In this document: piece by piece, positions 44,873 through 54,256 of the stretch
Layout of the letters: each line of letters starts with the position of its first letter
Position numbering within the stretch: the first letter of the stretch is position 1
Source of the DNA: Paracoccus subflavus
Lineage (GTDB): Bacteria; Pseudomonadota; Alphaproteobacteria; Rhodobacterales; Rhodobacteraceae
Length of the DNA stretch: 64,000 bases
Assembly: GCF_004310345.1 (NCBI RefSeq)
Contig: NZ_SISK01000008.1
Span: 104,643-168,642 of the forward strand
Direction: 5' to 3'
The notes under the pieces: generated by a model
Databases searched by the model: none
What the model saw: only the letters and a program-made list of their open reading frames with translations
What the model was told of the DNA's origin: nothing
Position numbers and translations under genes: made by a program

Positions 44873-45935
44873 ATGACCAACCGCCCCCTTCGTCTGGGCT
44901 TTCCCGTCAAGGTGATGGCAGAGCCTGGACTGAAAAGCAGCGACACCCGCCGCTGGCAGCAGAACCCGCATCTCAAGACCTCGCTGGAACATCTGCACGC
45001 GATCTTCGACCATCTGGTCGAAAAGAACATCGACATGTATCGCATGTCCTCGGATCTGGCGCCCTATGCGACCCATCCCGACATGCCGCAGTTCCACGGC
45101 ATGGTCGCCGAGAGCGATGCCGAACTTGCTGCCCTGGGGCGGCGGGCGCGCGACCTGGACCTGCGGCTGTCGTTCCATCCGTCACAGTTCGTGCTGCTGA
45201 ACAGCCCCGATCAGGCATTGACGGACAAGAGCATCTGGGATCTTGCCTCTCAGGCCGAAATGCTGGACCGCATGACCCTGGGCCCCGAGGCGGTGCTGGT
45301 CACGCATGTGGGCGGCGTTTATGACGACCGCGAGGCCAGCCGCGCCCGCTGGATCAGGGGCTATGAGCAATGCCCCGAACCGGTACGCCGCCGCCTGGTG
45401 CTGGAAAACGACGACATCCGCTTTTCGGCGGCGGACGTGCTGTGGATTCACGACCGCTGCGGGGTGCCGCTGATCTTCGACTATCAACACCACTGGTGTC
45501 TCAACCCCGAGGGCCTGGCCCTAGGGGGTGCGGCCCAAGATCCATTTCTCGTCCCCCCGCACCGAAATGCGCGAGGTCAAGCGCAAGGTCAGCGACAGGG
45601 AACGCGCGGCGCTGAGGTCCGACAAGCCCGCAGGCACCGCGCCGACGCGCGACGTCGTGACCGCCGCCTCGCGCGTCAAGACGGTGCTGCTGCCCCCGGT
45701 CTGGACGGGACATGCGGATTTCGTCAATCCCTTCGAATTCGCCACCTTCATGCGCGAAGCCGGCAACCTGGATTTCGATGTGATGCTGGAGGCCAAGACC
45801 AAGGATCTGGCGTTGATGCGGCTGCGGTCCGATCTGCCGCGCTATGCCCCCGACGTGGGGCTGCGCTTTGGCCTGCGCGCCGACGACGCGCCTGCCCCCA
45901 AGGAACAGGTTCCCGAGGAAGCCGAGGACGGCTAG
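44873..45935 (+). pseudogene. uvsE: UV damage endonuclease UvsE, broken by an internal frameshift/deletion
   Basis: The first 220 or so codons match the UVDE repair endonuclease, a TIM-barrel enzyme that nicks DNA 5' to UV lesions: RLGFPVKVMAEPGLKSSDTR, LSFHPSQFVLLNSP, VTHVGGVYDD, LVLENDDIRFS and IFDYQHHWCLNPEG. After NPEGLAL (about 45523) the frame loses homology. The family sequence resumes in another frame at VRPKIHFSSPRTEMREVKRK and runs to the stop at 45935. Around a dozen codons expected between the two blocks are missing, so this is a deletion with frame change, not a single-base slip. The gene should be inactive unless reads show otherwise. Confidence 0.82.
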
Positions 45936-46984
45936 CCCCCGAACAGCCCGGTCAGGACCAGGCTGGCACGGTCGGCCATTCCCTGCCAACTGGGCAGCCT
46001 TGCGCCTGCGGCCCCCGCCGCCATGGCCATCCGGTGGCGACAGTCCGGATCGGCGATGACCCGGCGCAGGGCGCCTGCCAGGGCATCGGGATCGCCCGGC
46101 GGAACCAGCAGGCCCGCGCCGCCGGGCACCGTGTCGGGCACCGCGCCGGTCGCACAACTGACGATGGGCAGTCCGCGCACCAGAGCCTCGTCGAAAACGA
46201 TGCCGTGTCCCTCGTAATGCGTAGCCAGGGCAAAGACATGCGCCCGCGCATACAGATCCTGCAAGACCTCGTCGGACACCCGGCCCGCCAGGGTGATCCG
46301 GTCCGCCACGGGACTGGCGCGGCACTGCCGGGCCAGGGCCCGGGCATGGTCGCGGTCCCAGGGGTTGCCGGCGATCACCGCCCGCCAGTCCAGGTCGGCC
46401 AGCCGAGACAGGGCGGCGATCAGGATGTCGTGGCCCTTGCGCGGGTGCAGGATGCCCACCGACAGGATCAGCGGGGGATGCTGCGGACGGGGCGGCAGGC
46501 GCGGCCGGTCGGTGCCGGGGCGGACGACGCTGATGGTGCCGGACGGGACGGCGTAACGCTCGATCAGGATGCGGCGGGTATGCGGACTGGGCACCAGCAC
46601 ATGCCGCACCAGCCCGAGGTTGTCGCGCTCGGTCCTGAACAGGTGGTCGCGCCGGGCGGGCGTCAGGCCGGTTTCCTGCGCCAGGGGATGGTGGATCATC
46701 GCCACCGCCGGCGCGCGGATCCGTGCCAGGCCCGCGGTATCGATCGATCCGAAGACCAGGCCGTCCAGGATCACCGGGCGGTCCGCGGGAAGCTCGGCAA
46801 GCGCTGCGACGGCCTGGGCCATGTCGGCGGTCGAGGGATCGGGAAAGTTTGCGGACAGTTCCAGATGCCGCATGTCGTGGCCCGCCCGGCGCAGCCCCTC
46901 CAGCAGGCGGCGTTCGTAGATATAGCCTCCGGTGAGGGTGGCGATGTCGCCCGGAATGGCGAAAGCCAGCGGAGGGCGCGTCAT
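45932..46984 (-). CDS. Glycosyltransferase family 4, end of the ABC/sulfatase run
   Basis: A 350-residue GT-B enzyme. The acceptor domain starts AFAIPGDIATLTGGYIYERR. The donor domain has ILSVGILHPRKGHDIL, ALATHYEGHGIVFDEALVRG (the EX7E-type donor motif, here with EGHGIVFDE) and GLLVPPGDPDAL. It overlaps the ABC permease gene by four bases, an unusual partner for a glycosyltransferase. Its stop overlaps that of the broken uvsE gene within CTAG. The acceptor is unknown. Confidence 0.82.
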   Translation of the reverse strand: MTRPPLAFAIPGDIATLTGGYIYERRLLEGLRRAGHDMRHLELSANFPDPSTADMAQAVAALAELPADRPVILDGLVFGSIDTAGLARIRAPAVAMIHHPLAQETGLTPARRDHLFRTERDNLGLVRHVLVPSPHTRRILIERYAVPSGTISVVRPGTDRPRLPPRPQHPPLILSVGILHPRKGHDILIAALSRLADLDWRAVIAGNPWDRDHARALARQCRASPVADRITLAGRVSDEVLQDLYARAHVFALATHYEGHGIVFDEALVRGLPIVSCATGAVPDTVPGGAGLLVPPGDPDALAGALRRVIADPDCRHRMAMAAGAAGARLPSWQGMADRASLVLTGLFGG

Positions 46985-48501
46985 GCGTGGGTCTGTTCGG
47001 GGGCAAAGGCCGCCAGCACGCGGCGTTCGGCGGCGGACACGGCCGCATGGAACAGCGCCGCCATGACCGTGACCACCGCCACCGTCAGCCACAGCATATC
47101 GTAATCCGACAGCGAGGCCGACAGCGCCATCAGGCTGCCCAGACCCCGCCCGGTGGCCAGCCATTCCACCACCGTCACCGCCAGGATCGCCGCCGGCACC
47201 GCCATCCGGGCCGAGGCGAACAGCGCGGGCAGCATGGCCGGAATACGCAGGTGCAGCAGCCGGGCCAGCCGCCCCGCCGCATGGGAGCGGAACAGATCGA
47301 GGATCGGCCCCGGTGCCTGGCGCAGCCCGTGCTGACAGGCCACAAAGGTCGGAAAGAACACCATCAGCGCCACCAGCGTCATGGTGCCGGCGGCGCCCCG
47401 TCCCGTCAGCACCACCACCAGCGGTGCTGTCGTGACGATGGGGATGGACCGCAGCGCCACCGCCAGGGGCGTCATCAGCGACCCCAGCCACGGCAGCAGC
47501 GACAGCAGGATCGCAAGGCCTGCGCCGGCCGCCAGTCCTGCCAGATAGCCCGGCAGGGCCCAGATCAGGGTCTGCACCGTCGCGGCCCACAGCACCTGCC
47601 GCGTCCGGGCAGCATCCGGCGCCCACAACAGCGCCTCGGCCAGGTCGTCGGGGCGTTTGGCGAAAAAGCGGTTCAGCCCCAGAACCTCCATCCCGCCCCA
47701 CCACAGGACCAAAACCGCCCCGACCAGCAGCGCGGTTCCGGCCGCCTTGCGAAACGGCGATCCCCGCACGATCCGGGGGGGCGACAGGATGACCGGAGGC
47801 TTGTCGTCGGCGATCCGCGCGCCCAGCCATCCCAGAGCCGCATAGGGGACGATCGAGGCCGCCGCCGCGATGCCCGCCACCCCCCACAGTGCCGGCACGT
47901 CCAGATCGCGGGTAAAGCGGATGGTCAGCACGCCAAGGCCCCGCTCGGCCCCCGTGAATTCGCCCACCATGGCGCCCAGCACGGCCGCGGGGGCCGAGAT
48001 CTGCAATCCCGCCAGCAGATAGGGCAGGGCGGCGCGGGCGCGGACATGGGCCAGTTCGGACCAGCGGCCCCGGCCATAGCTGCGGATCAGGTCGAACCAG
48101 ACCTGCGGCGCGGCCCGCAGCCCGGCCAAAAGGGGGATCAGCGTGGTATAATAGACGGCAAGCGCCGCCAGAACGACCTGCGGTCCTTCGCCCGGACCCA
48201 TCAGCACCCGCAGGATCGGCCCGGTGGCGACCAGCGGCAGGCAGAACACCACCAAGGCCAGGCCGCCCACCAGGTTCAAGAGGCGCGGCCAGACCAGGGC
48301 GATCGCCGCCAGCAGGATCGCCGCCAGATTGCCCAGCAGGAACCCCCAGGCGGCATTGGCCAGCGTCACCGACAGCGCCCTGAGGATCAGCCCGCCATGC
48401 GCCGCCAGCCAGCTAGCCACCCCCAGCGGTCCCGCCAGCAGATAGCCGCCTCCGGCAAGCGCGAGGGCCTGCCACAGTGCCAGCAGGACCAGAAGGCCCA
48501 T
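46981..48501 (-). CDS. ABC transporter permease with two fused membrane domains
   Basis: A 506-residue permease of the nitrate/sulfonate/taurine group. It contains two copies of the BPD_transp_1 domain, about residues 50-240 and 300-490, each with the EAA-type cytoplasmic loop for the ATPase (GRGRWSELAHVRARAALPYL in the first; AGRLARLLHLRIPAMLPALF in the second). A single chain thus replaces the usual homodimer. The ATG at 48501 is the only usable start after the ATPase stop, 17 bases away. It overlaps the GT4 gene by four bases. Confidence 0.82.
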   Translation of the reverse strand: MGLLVLLALWQALALAGGGYLLAGPLGVASWLAAHGGLILRALSVTLANAAWGFLLGNLAAILLAAIALVWPRLLNLVGGLALVVFCLPLVATGPILRVLMGPGEGPQVVLAALAVYYTTLIPLLAGLRAAPQVWFDLIRSYGRGRWSELAHVRARAALPYLLAGLQISAPAAVLGAMVGEFTGAERGLGVLTIRFTRDLDVPALWGVAGIAAAASIVPYAALGWLGARIADDKPPVILSPPRIVRGSPFRKAAGTALLVGAVLVLWWGGMEVLGLNRFFAKRPDDLAEALLWAPDAARTRQVLWAATVQTLIWALPGYLAGLAAGAGLAILLSLLPWLGSLMTPLAVALRSIPIVTTAPLVVVLTGRGAAGTMTLVALMVFFPTFVACQHGLRQAPGPILDLFRSHAAGRLARLLHLRIPAMLPALFASARMAVPAAILAVTVVEWLATGRGLGSLMALSASLSDYDMLWLTVAVVTVMAALFHAAVSAAERRVLAAFAPEQTHA

Positions 48502-48518
48502 CCAGGGGGCGGGCTGCC

Positions 48519-49316
48519 CTATTGCGCGGCCACGGCTTGCGATCGTTCGCCCCCCCGGACAAGGGCGGCAAGCGCCGTCTGGACCAGCCTGCGAAAGGCG
48601 GGGGCTTCGGACAGGTCCGGTCTGCGGGGCCAGTCCAGCGGCACGGGGATGTCGGCCAGGACGCGGGCCGGGCGGGGCGACAGGACGACGATGCGGTCCG
48701 CCAGCATCACGGCCTCGTCTACGGAGTGCGTGACCAGAACCGTGGTGGCGCCCGCGTGCCGCCAAAGGGGCGGCAGATCCTGCGCTAACTGGCGGCGCGT
48801 CAGGGCGTCGAGCGCGCCAAAGGGTTCGTCCAGCAGCAGCACGCGCGGGCGCGTTGCCAAGGCGCGGGCGATGGCCGCACGCTGGCGCATCCCCCCCGAC
48901 AGGGCCGCCGGGCGCATCTGCTGGAACCCGCCCAGGCCCACAAGGTCGATCAGGCGGTCCACCGTGGCGGGATCGGCGGGCAGCCGCGCCAGCTTGCGCC
49001 CCAGGGCTATGTTCTGGCGCAGCGTCAGCCAGGGCAGCAGGCAAGGGTCCTGAAAGGCCACCGACAGCGAGCCCTGCCGGCACAGCGCGGCCGGTGGCTG
49101 GCCCGCGATCGTGATCCCCCCGATGGACGGCTCCTCCAGTCCCGCGATCATGCGCAAGAGCGTGGATTTGCCGCAGCCCGACGGACCCAGAAGGGCCGTG
49201 GTCCGCCCGCCCGCCAGCGTCAGGTCGATCCCGTCCACCGCCGTCATGCCGTTGTCGAACCGCTTGACCAGCCCCGCGCAGACGATCGCCGCCGGGGGGT
49301 GGTCGTCAGGCGCCAT
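48519..49316 (-). CDS. ABC transporter ATP-binding protein (nitrate/sulfonate/taurine type)
   Basis: A 265-residue ATPase with Walker A GPSGCGKST, Q-loop AFQDPCLLPWLT, signature LSGGMRQRAAIARAL, Walker B VLLLDEPFGALD and the switch histidine in VTHSVDEAV. The short sequence and LLPW element after the Q-loop are typical of SsuB/TauB-like importer ATPases. Its start lies 11 bases inside the end of the binding protein gene, so the two are coupled. Confidence 0.9.
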   Translation of the reverse strand: MAPDDHPPAAIVCAGLVKRFDNGMTAVDGIDLTLAGGRTTALLGPSGCGKSTLLRMIAGLEEPSIGGITIAGQPPAALCRQGSLSVAFQDPCLLPWLTLRQNIALGRKLARLPADPATVDRLIDLVGLGGFQQMRPAALSGGMRQRAAIARALATRPRVLLLDEPFGALDALTRRQLAQDLPPLWRHAGATTVLVTHSVDEAVMLADRIVVLSPRPARVLADIPVPLDWPRRPDLSEAPAFRRLVQTALAALVRGGERSQAVAAQ

Positions 49317-50301
49317 GGATTTCTTCTAGAATGGAACGGTCCCACAGGTCGGGCCGGACCTCGCGGCCCATGGCCGACAGGGTGCGGATGTTCGCCTCGA
49401 CCCCCTCATCCGTCCACCAGCCGAAACCCCGGGCGTCCGTCAGGTCCGAAAACATCAGGGGAATCTGGCGTCTGGCCTGCATCCGCTGCATGGCGCCATC
49501 AAGGCCCGCATCGGGGAACATCCGCAGTGTCAGATCGGCGGCCGCGTCGGTGTCGGCACGGCAGGTTTCCCACCCCCGGATCTCTCCCGCCATCATCGCG
49601 ACCAGATCGGCGCGGCGGCTGGCCAGGCTGTCTTCGGTCGCGATATAGGTCTGGGAATGCAGCACATAGCCATGGTCGGCCAGCAGCATGGTTTCTGATT
49701 CCACCCCCTGCACGGCCATCGCGACCGGCAGGTCGGTTTCCCAGCACAGCAGGCAATCGACCTCGCCCGCCAGCAGCGGCTGGGCCGAATATTGGGTGGG
49801 AACCACGGCAATGGCATCGATGTCGATGCCGTTCAGCGTGCAAAGCGCCTGCAGGACGGGCATGTTCGCCAAGGCCATGCCGATGCGGCGGCCCGGCAGG
49901 TCGGCGGGCGTGCGGACCGGGTTTTCGGGCAGCGAGGCGATGGCAAAGGGGTTCTTCTGCATCGCCACGCCGATGATGCGGAAGGGCGCCCCCTGCGCCA
50001 CCGCCGCCGAGGCATAGTCGGCGGCCGAAATCCCGATCAGCGCGGTGCCTGCGACCACCGGCGGCTCGACCGGGGCATTGGGCCCCCCCTGCAGCAAGGT
50101 CACGTCAAGCCCCGCGTCCCGCCACCAGCCGTTTTCCAGCGCGATATAGCTGCCCGCGAACTGGACCGAATGCAGCCAGGACAATTGCAGTCCTGCCGGC
50201 GTGGCGGCCCGGACAGGCGCGCGCAGGCCCATCCCCGCCAGGGCAAGGCCTGCCGTGGCGGTGGTCATCAGGGTGCGGCGCGACAGTGAACGAAGCGGCA
50301 T
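49306..50301 (-). CDS. ABC substrate-binding protein, NMT1/THI5-like
   Basis: A 331-residue periplasmic receptor. The N-terminus carries a twin-arginine-like signal (SRRTLMTTATAGLALAGMGL), then the mature protein starts LQLSWLHSVQFAGSYIALE, the NMT1/THI5-like pattern found in thiamine-precursor, nitrate and sulfonate binders. GGAGG precedes the ATG at 50301. The transported compound is not evident; a pyrimidine precursor is possible given the WLHSVQFAG block, but no thiamine gene is near. Confidence 0.8.
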   Translation of the reverse strand: MPLRSLSRRTLMTTATAGLALAGMGLRAPVRAATPAGLQLSWLHSVQFAGSYIALENGWWRDAGLDVTLLQGGPNAPVEPPVVAGTALIGISAADYASAAVAQGAPFRIIGVAMQKNPFAIASLPENPVRTPADLPGRRIGMALANMPVLQALCTLNGIDIDAIAVVPTQYSAQPLLAGEVDCLLCWETDLPVAMAVQGVESETMLLADHGYVLHSQTYIATEDSLASRRADLVAMMAGEIRGWETCRADTDAAADLTLRMFPDAGLDGAMQRMQARRQIPLMFSDLTDARGFGWWTDEGVEANIRTLSAMGREVRPDLWDRSILEEIHGA

Positions 50302-50374
50302 CGGAAACCTCCGTGACGATGGGGCATGGCACCCCCCATATGTGACGCCCCTTTGGCCCGGCGCGCAATGGCGA

Positions 50375-51934
50375 TCATCTGTGCGGCGGAAGGGTGCCAA
50401 AGCCCCTCAGGATCAGGTTGCGCATCTGGTCCATGGGCAGGGCCTCGTGCCCGATCGGGGGCACCAGGCCGGGGGCCAGTCCCCACGAGGCGGCGCGGTC
50501 CACCAGATGCGGCGGGCCGATCAGGTGAACGGGCACGTCGGGCACATCCTGCCCCGCCACCCAGGGCACCGCCTGGTGATCGCCTAGAACGATCATCAGG
50601 GGCGGGTCGGCGGCATGAAGGCGCGCATAGTCCAGAACCGTCCGCAGGCTGTAGTCCACCGCGTCCCGATAGGCATGGCGCACCCGGTCGCGGTCGCGCC
50701 ACACGACCTCGGGGGGGTCGCCGGCACGGGCCATGGCGTCGAAGACGGCCCCGTTTCCCAGGCGATTCCAGTCCAGCAGGCGGGCCGCGGGCACCCAGGG
50801 CGCGTGGGACGAGATCAGCGCGACCTGCGCGAACAGATGGGGCGGCCCGGTCCGGTCGCGCAGCAACCGGTCGGTCGCCGCCAGGGTGAACTGGTCGGGC
50901 ATCGTAACCCAGTTGAAGGGCAGACCGCGATAGCCCAGATCGCCCGCCGCCAGAATGTGGTCGAACCCCATGGTCGCGGCCTCGGGCCAGGGTCTGGTGA
51001 TGGCGGGCATCACCGCCGCCGTCCGGAACCCCGCCTGCCGGGCGTGATGGAACAGCCCCTGCCGCCCGCTGACCAGGGCGGTGCGATAGCGCGTCTGGTC
51101 GGCGATCCACAGCCCATTGGCAAGGGTGGCATGGGACAGCCAGCTTTGCCCGCCCTGCGTCGGCGCCACCAGAAAGCCCGACCGCATTGCCAAACCCGCT
51201 TGGGCCAGCCGCGGCTGCGCCTGTTCCAGGGTTGCCCTGTGCCGGTCTGCGTGGAAAGGAACGTCAAAGCTGGCCCGGCCATAGCTTTCCACAAAGATCA
51301 CCAGCACATCGCGGTCGATGGCCGCCAGCAGCCCGGCCGTCCCCGCCAGCTCGTCACGCGCGGCCAAGGCGCGCATCTGCCGCAGGTCGCGGGCGGTCTG
51401 CTGGAACAGCGCCAGCCGGGCCGCGGCATAGGGGCCGTTGCCCGCCCATGCGGCCCCGGCAAGGGCCGTTGCCGTGAATGCGCCGCCGGCCGCAGCCAGA
51501 CCGATGGCCATGGCAGGGGGCAGGGGATGCCGGCTCCATTGCCCGGTCGCCCACCACAAGGCCGCCCCGGCTGCGGCCCCAAGCGCCAGGGTTGCCGCCA
51601 GACCCGCCAGCAGTCCCGACAGGCCCAGCGTTTCCCGCGCCAGCTCCGCCCCGGGCGCGAGCAGCGGCAGGTCCGCCAGGACGTTGAAGGGCCGCCCCAA
51701 GGCCGCATTCATGGCCCAGTCGGCGGTCTTCTGCGCCGTCAGCAGGACCAGCAGGACGGCAGTCGCGATCCGCCCGATGCGCCCCGACAGGGGCAGCGCC
51801 AGCAGGATCAGCGGCAGTTCGGGCGCCACCCGCAGCCACGCCTGCCCCCCCGGCACGGGCGCGTCGGGCAGAGCCAGGGCCAGATGGATCACCAGTCCCG
51901 CCGCCGCCAGGCTGGCCCAGTCCCGCCCGGTCAT
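50375..51934 (-). CDS. Membrane-anchored sulfatase/phosphoethanolamine-transferase-like protein
   Basis: A 519-residue protein of the alkaline phosphatase superfamily. Residues 1 to about 190 contain about five membrane helices; the rest is a periplasmic catalytic domain of the LtaS/sulfatase type. Visible are VIFVESYGRASFDVPF (metal site), TQGGQSWLSHATLANG with the likely nucleophile region, and LMIVLGDHQAV. Such enzymes transfer or remove phospho- or sulfo-headgroups on lipids or glycans. It overlaps the CDP-alcohol transferase by four bases, which suggests headgroup work on a phospholipid. The exact reaction is unknown. Confidence 0.75.
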   Translation of the reverse strand: MTGRDWASLAAAGLVIHLALALPDAPVPGGQAWLRVAPELPLILLALPLSGRIGRIATAVLLVLLTAQKTADWAMNAALGRPFNVLADLPLLAPGAELARETLGLSGLLAGLAATLALGAAAGAALWWATGQWSRHPLPPAMAIGLAAAGGAFTATALAGAAWAGNGPYAAARLALFQQTARDLRQMRALAARDELAGTAGLLAAIDRDVLVIFVESYGRASFDVPFHADRHRATLEQAQPRLAQAGLAMRSGFLVAPTQGGQSWLSHATLANGLWIADQTRYRTALVSGRQGLFHHARQAGFRTAAVMPAITRPWPEAATMGFDHILAAGDLGYRGLPFNWVTMPDQFTLAATDRLLRDRTGPPHLFAQVALISSHAPWVPAARLLDWNRLGNGAVFDAMARAGDPPEVVWRDRDRVRHAYRDAVDYSLRTVLDYARLHAADPPLMIVLGDHQAVPWVAGQDVPDVPVHLIGPPHLVDRAASWGLAPGLVPPIGHEALPMDQMRNLILRGFGTLPPHR

Positions 51935-52674
51935 GGCCGACGCCGCCACAGCCAGCGCAGATCCACCCAGAAGGACAGGATCAGCGCCCCTGCGGCAAGA
52001 CGCGCCACGGCCGCGGCGGAATCCGGGCCGACAAGGGGAACCTGCACGGCGATCAGCGCCGAGAGTTGCAGCACGCAGACCACCTTGCGCCACCGGCGCG
52101 GCGGCAAATCGGCCCGCAGCCAGGGCCACGGGCCCTGCGCCAGCACGAAGGCGTATCGGGTAAGCCCCAGGATCAGCGCCTCGGGGATCATGGCCCGGTA
52201 TGCCAGGACATGCAGGGCCAGGACCAGGGCCATGGCGGCATCCGCCTCGATGTCGAAGCGCGCGCCAAAGCGGGAATCCAGGCCGCTGCGCCGTGCAAGA
52301 TGCCCGTCCACGCCGTCCAGGATCAGGGCGGCGGCGGCGATCCCCGCGACGATCCAACCCCCGGCATACCCGGCGTTCAGCGGCACCAGCAGGGCCGCGA
52401 CCAGAGCCATCCGCAGCAGGGTGACCCTGTTGCAGCCGCCGATCCGGCCATGCGGATAGCCGTCCCGCATCGCCAGGACAACGGCCATGCAGACCAGCAG
52501 GAATACCAGAACCGCGCCACTGAGGCCGGTGCCCGTCCCGGCCGTCAGGACCGAGGTCGCCCAGATCGCCGCCAGACCGGGGACAGCGGCCACGCCGACC
52601 TGCACCGCAAGGGACGGCGCCCGGCGGGTCTGCCGGGGGGGCCTGTGCCATCCGGGGAAAGGGGCATCGCGCAT
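51931..52674 (-). CDS. CDP-alcohol phosphatidyltransferase family protein
   Basis: A 247-residue, about six-helix membrane enzyme. It carries the complete family motif DG-x2-AR-x8-G-x3-D-x3-D in DGHLARRSGLDSRFGARFD followed by IEAD, so it should be active. Family members join a CDP-activated lipid or polyol to an alcohol acceptor. It heads a run of six same-strand genes and is coupled to the sulfatase-like gene. The ATG at 52674 is chosen over an in-frame TTG upstream; neither has a strong ribosome site. Substrate unknown. Confidence 0.8.
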   Translation of the reverse strand: MRDAPFPGWHRPPRQTRRAPSLAVQVGVAAVPGLAAIWATSVLTAGTGTGLSGAVLVFLLVCMAVVLAMRDGYPHGRIGGCNRVTLLRMALVAALLVPLNAGYAGGWIVAGIAAAALILDGVDGHLARRSGLDSRFGARFDIEADAAMALVLALHVLAYRAMIPEALILGLTRYAFVLAQGPWPWLRADLPPRRWRKVVCVLQLSALIAVQVPLVGPDSAAAVARLAAGALILSFWVDLRWLWRRRP

Positions 52675-52790
52675 TCCGCCCAGCCTCGGGCCAAGTCCGC
52701 GATCCGTCAAGCGCGCGATCAAGGCCGCTCGTCAAACGCCTGTGCGGGTTCCCGGCATTCTGATAGAGTGGCTTCCAAAGGAGCCGCGCC

Positions 52791-53342
52791 ATGCCCCACC
52801 CTCTGCAAGGCTATCGGACCCCCGCCCGCGCAATGCACTGGATCGTGGCGGCAGCGGTGTTGCTGATGATCCCGGCAGGGCTTGTGATGACCCGCGAAGG
52901 CATTTCCCGGCCGCTTCAGGACGCGCTGTTCCTGTTTCACAAGAACACCGGCGTGCTGCTGTTTTTCCTGATCCTCGCCCGGCTGGCCTATCGCCTGATG
53001 CACCCGCCGCCGCCCTTGCCCGCCTCGATGCCCGGCTGGCAGCGCCGCGCGGCCGGGGCGTCGCATGCCGCGCTGTATGCCCTGCTGATCGCGATGCCGG
53101 TCAGCGGCTTTGTCAGGGTGCGCGCCGGCGGCTTTCCGATCGAGCTTCTGGACCGTCTGGGCGCCGGGCCGTGGCTTGCCAAGTCCGAGCCCCTTGCCGA
53201 ATTTGCCAAGGACTTTCATGCCTTTGCCGCCTTCACCCTGATCGGGGTGCTGTTCATCCATGTGGGCGCGGCGCTGCATCATGCAATGATCCGCCGCGAC
53301 GGAGTCTGGCAGCGCATGTGGCCCCCGGTCGCGCGGTCCTGA
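52791..53342 (+). CDS. Cytochrome b561
   Basis: A 183-residue, four-helix dihaem membrane protein of the YodB/CybB type. Haem-ligand histidines are in helix 1 (ARAMHWIVAAAVLL), helix 2 (LFLFHKNTGVLLFF), helix 3 (ASHAALYALLIAMPVSG) and helix 4 (FAAFTLIGVLFIHVGAALHH). It moves electrons from quinol and may help against superoxide. AAAGGAG lies before the ATG. It stands alone, divergent from the CDP-alcohol transferase. Confidence 0.87.
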   Translation: MPHPLQGYRTPARAMHWIVAAAVLLMIPAGLVMTREGISRPLQDALFLFHKNTGVLLFFLILARLAYRLMHPPPPLPASMPGWQRRAAGASHAALYALLIAMPVSGFVRVRAGGFPIELLDRLGAGPWLAKSEPLAEFAKDFHAFAAFTLIGVLFIHVGAALHHAMIRRDGVWQRMWPPVARS

Positions 53343-53538
53343 CCGACGGCGATCACCGCCTGCCGCCTCCGACCAGCCAGGGGAATCGCCAACCGGTCGA
53401 TCAGGGCGCTGAGCCGCACCTTGTCCGGGCCGCAGGCAAAGGCCGCGGCGGTCCCGAAGGGCCGAGATGCGACCCGGACGATCCTCGGGGCCCCCGATGC
53501 CGTGGCCAGGCTGTCCCGCCGCAGGACCCGACCCTGTG

Positions 53539-54255
53539 TCAGCCGGTGACCAGATGCAGATCCTGCATCTGCCGGGGGGTCAGGACGGTGATGTCCTCGG
53601 GCGGGGTGCGCAGGGCCAGGGACATGAGGCGCAGGTCGATCCCCATGTCCGACAGATAGTCCAGAACGCCCGCCTGGCTGCGCTGAAGGTCGCGGATCGC
53701 CATGAAGGCGGGAAGAAAGGTGTTCTCGCCGAAATCGTGCTGATGGACACCGACGACGCCGCCCGCTGTCACCCGCCGTTCGGTCCCGCCGGCCAGGATA
53801 TAGGGACAGGCCGACATGCAGACGCCGCCGTCGCCGACCTCGGTGTCATAGCCCGCGCCGCGGATGGTGCGGCCGATGGCCAGGGCATCGGCGACCGACC
53901 CGCCCGAACTGTCCAGGCTGACACGCCTTTCGGCGGGCCGGGTTTCGTCCAGCCAGGACAGGAAGCGGTCGGCATCGCCCGGCGCGATCTGGCCCATAAC
54001 GCGGATGGCTCCGTCGGCAACGGCGAATTCCAGGCGATCGGGCATGGGGCGCATGGCGGGGGCGCCGGGCGACGCCGGGCGCAGGTCGGGGCGATAGGGG
54101 CGCACGGACGGCCCCTGGGCAGGCGGGGCGAACAGGTCCGGGGCAGCCCCGCCGGGGGATGCGCGCAGATCCAGCAGCACGATGGCGCCCGCCAGCAGCA
54201 CCTGCGACAGCAGCACCGCGCGGATCGCGCCCTGCGGGGTGGCCAGCCGTTTCAC
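53539..54255 (-). CDS. Periplasmic ClpP-like serine protease-family protein
   Basis: A 238-residue protein with an N-terminal membrane anchor (about 12-30), a proline-rich linker and a ClpP/crotonase-like domain resembling COG3904. The domain shows SLDSSGGSVADALAIGRTIR, the probable nucleophile region VCMSACPYILAGG, and VGVHQHD with a candidate catalytic histidine. The start is a GTG one base after the upstream stop, so translation is probably coupled to the membrane protein gene before it. Substrate unknown. Confidence 0.72.
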   Translation of the reverse strand: MKRLATPQGAIRAVLLSQVLLAGAIVLLDLRASPGGAAPDLFAPPAQGPSVRPYRPDLRPASPGAPAMRPMPDRLEFAVADGAIRVMGQIAPGDADRFLSWLDETRPAERRVSLDSSGGSVADALAIGRTIRGAGYDTEVGDGGVCMSACPYILAGGTERRVTAGGVVGVHQHDFGENTFLPAFMAIRDLQRSQAGVLDYLSDMGIDLRLMSLALRTPPEDITVLTPRQMQDLHLVTG

Positions 54256-54256
54256 G

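Noticed and set aside
53343..53538. Open minus-strand stretch between cytochrome b561 and the ClpP-like gene
   Set aside because: About 60 codons are open but no motif, start or ribosome site is convincing, and open frames are common by chance at this GC content.
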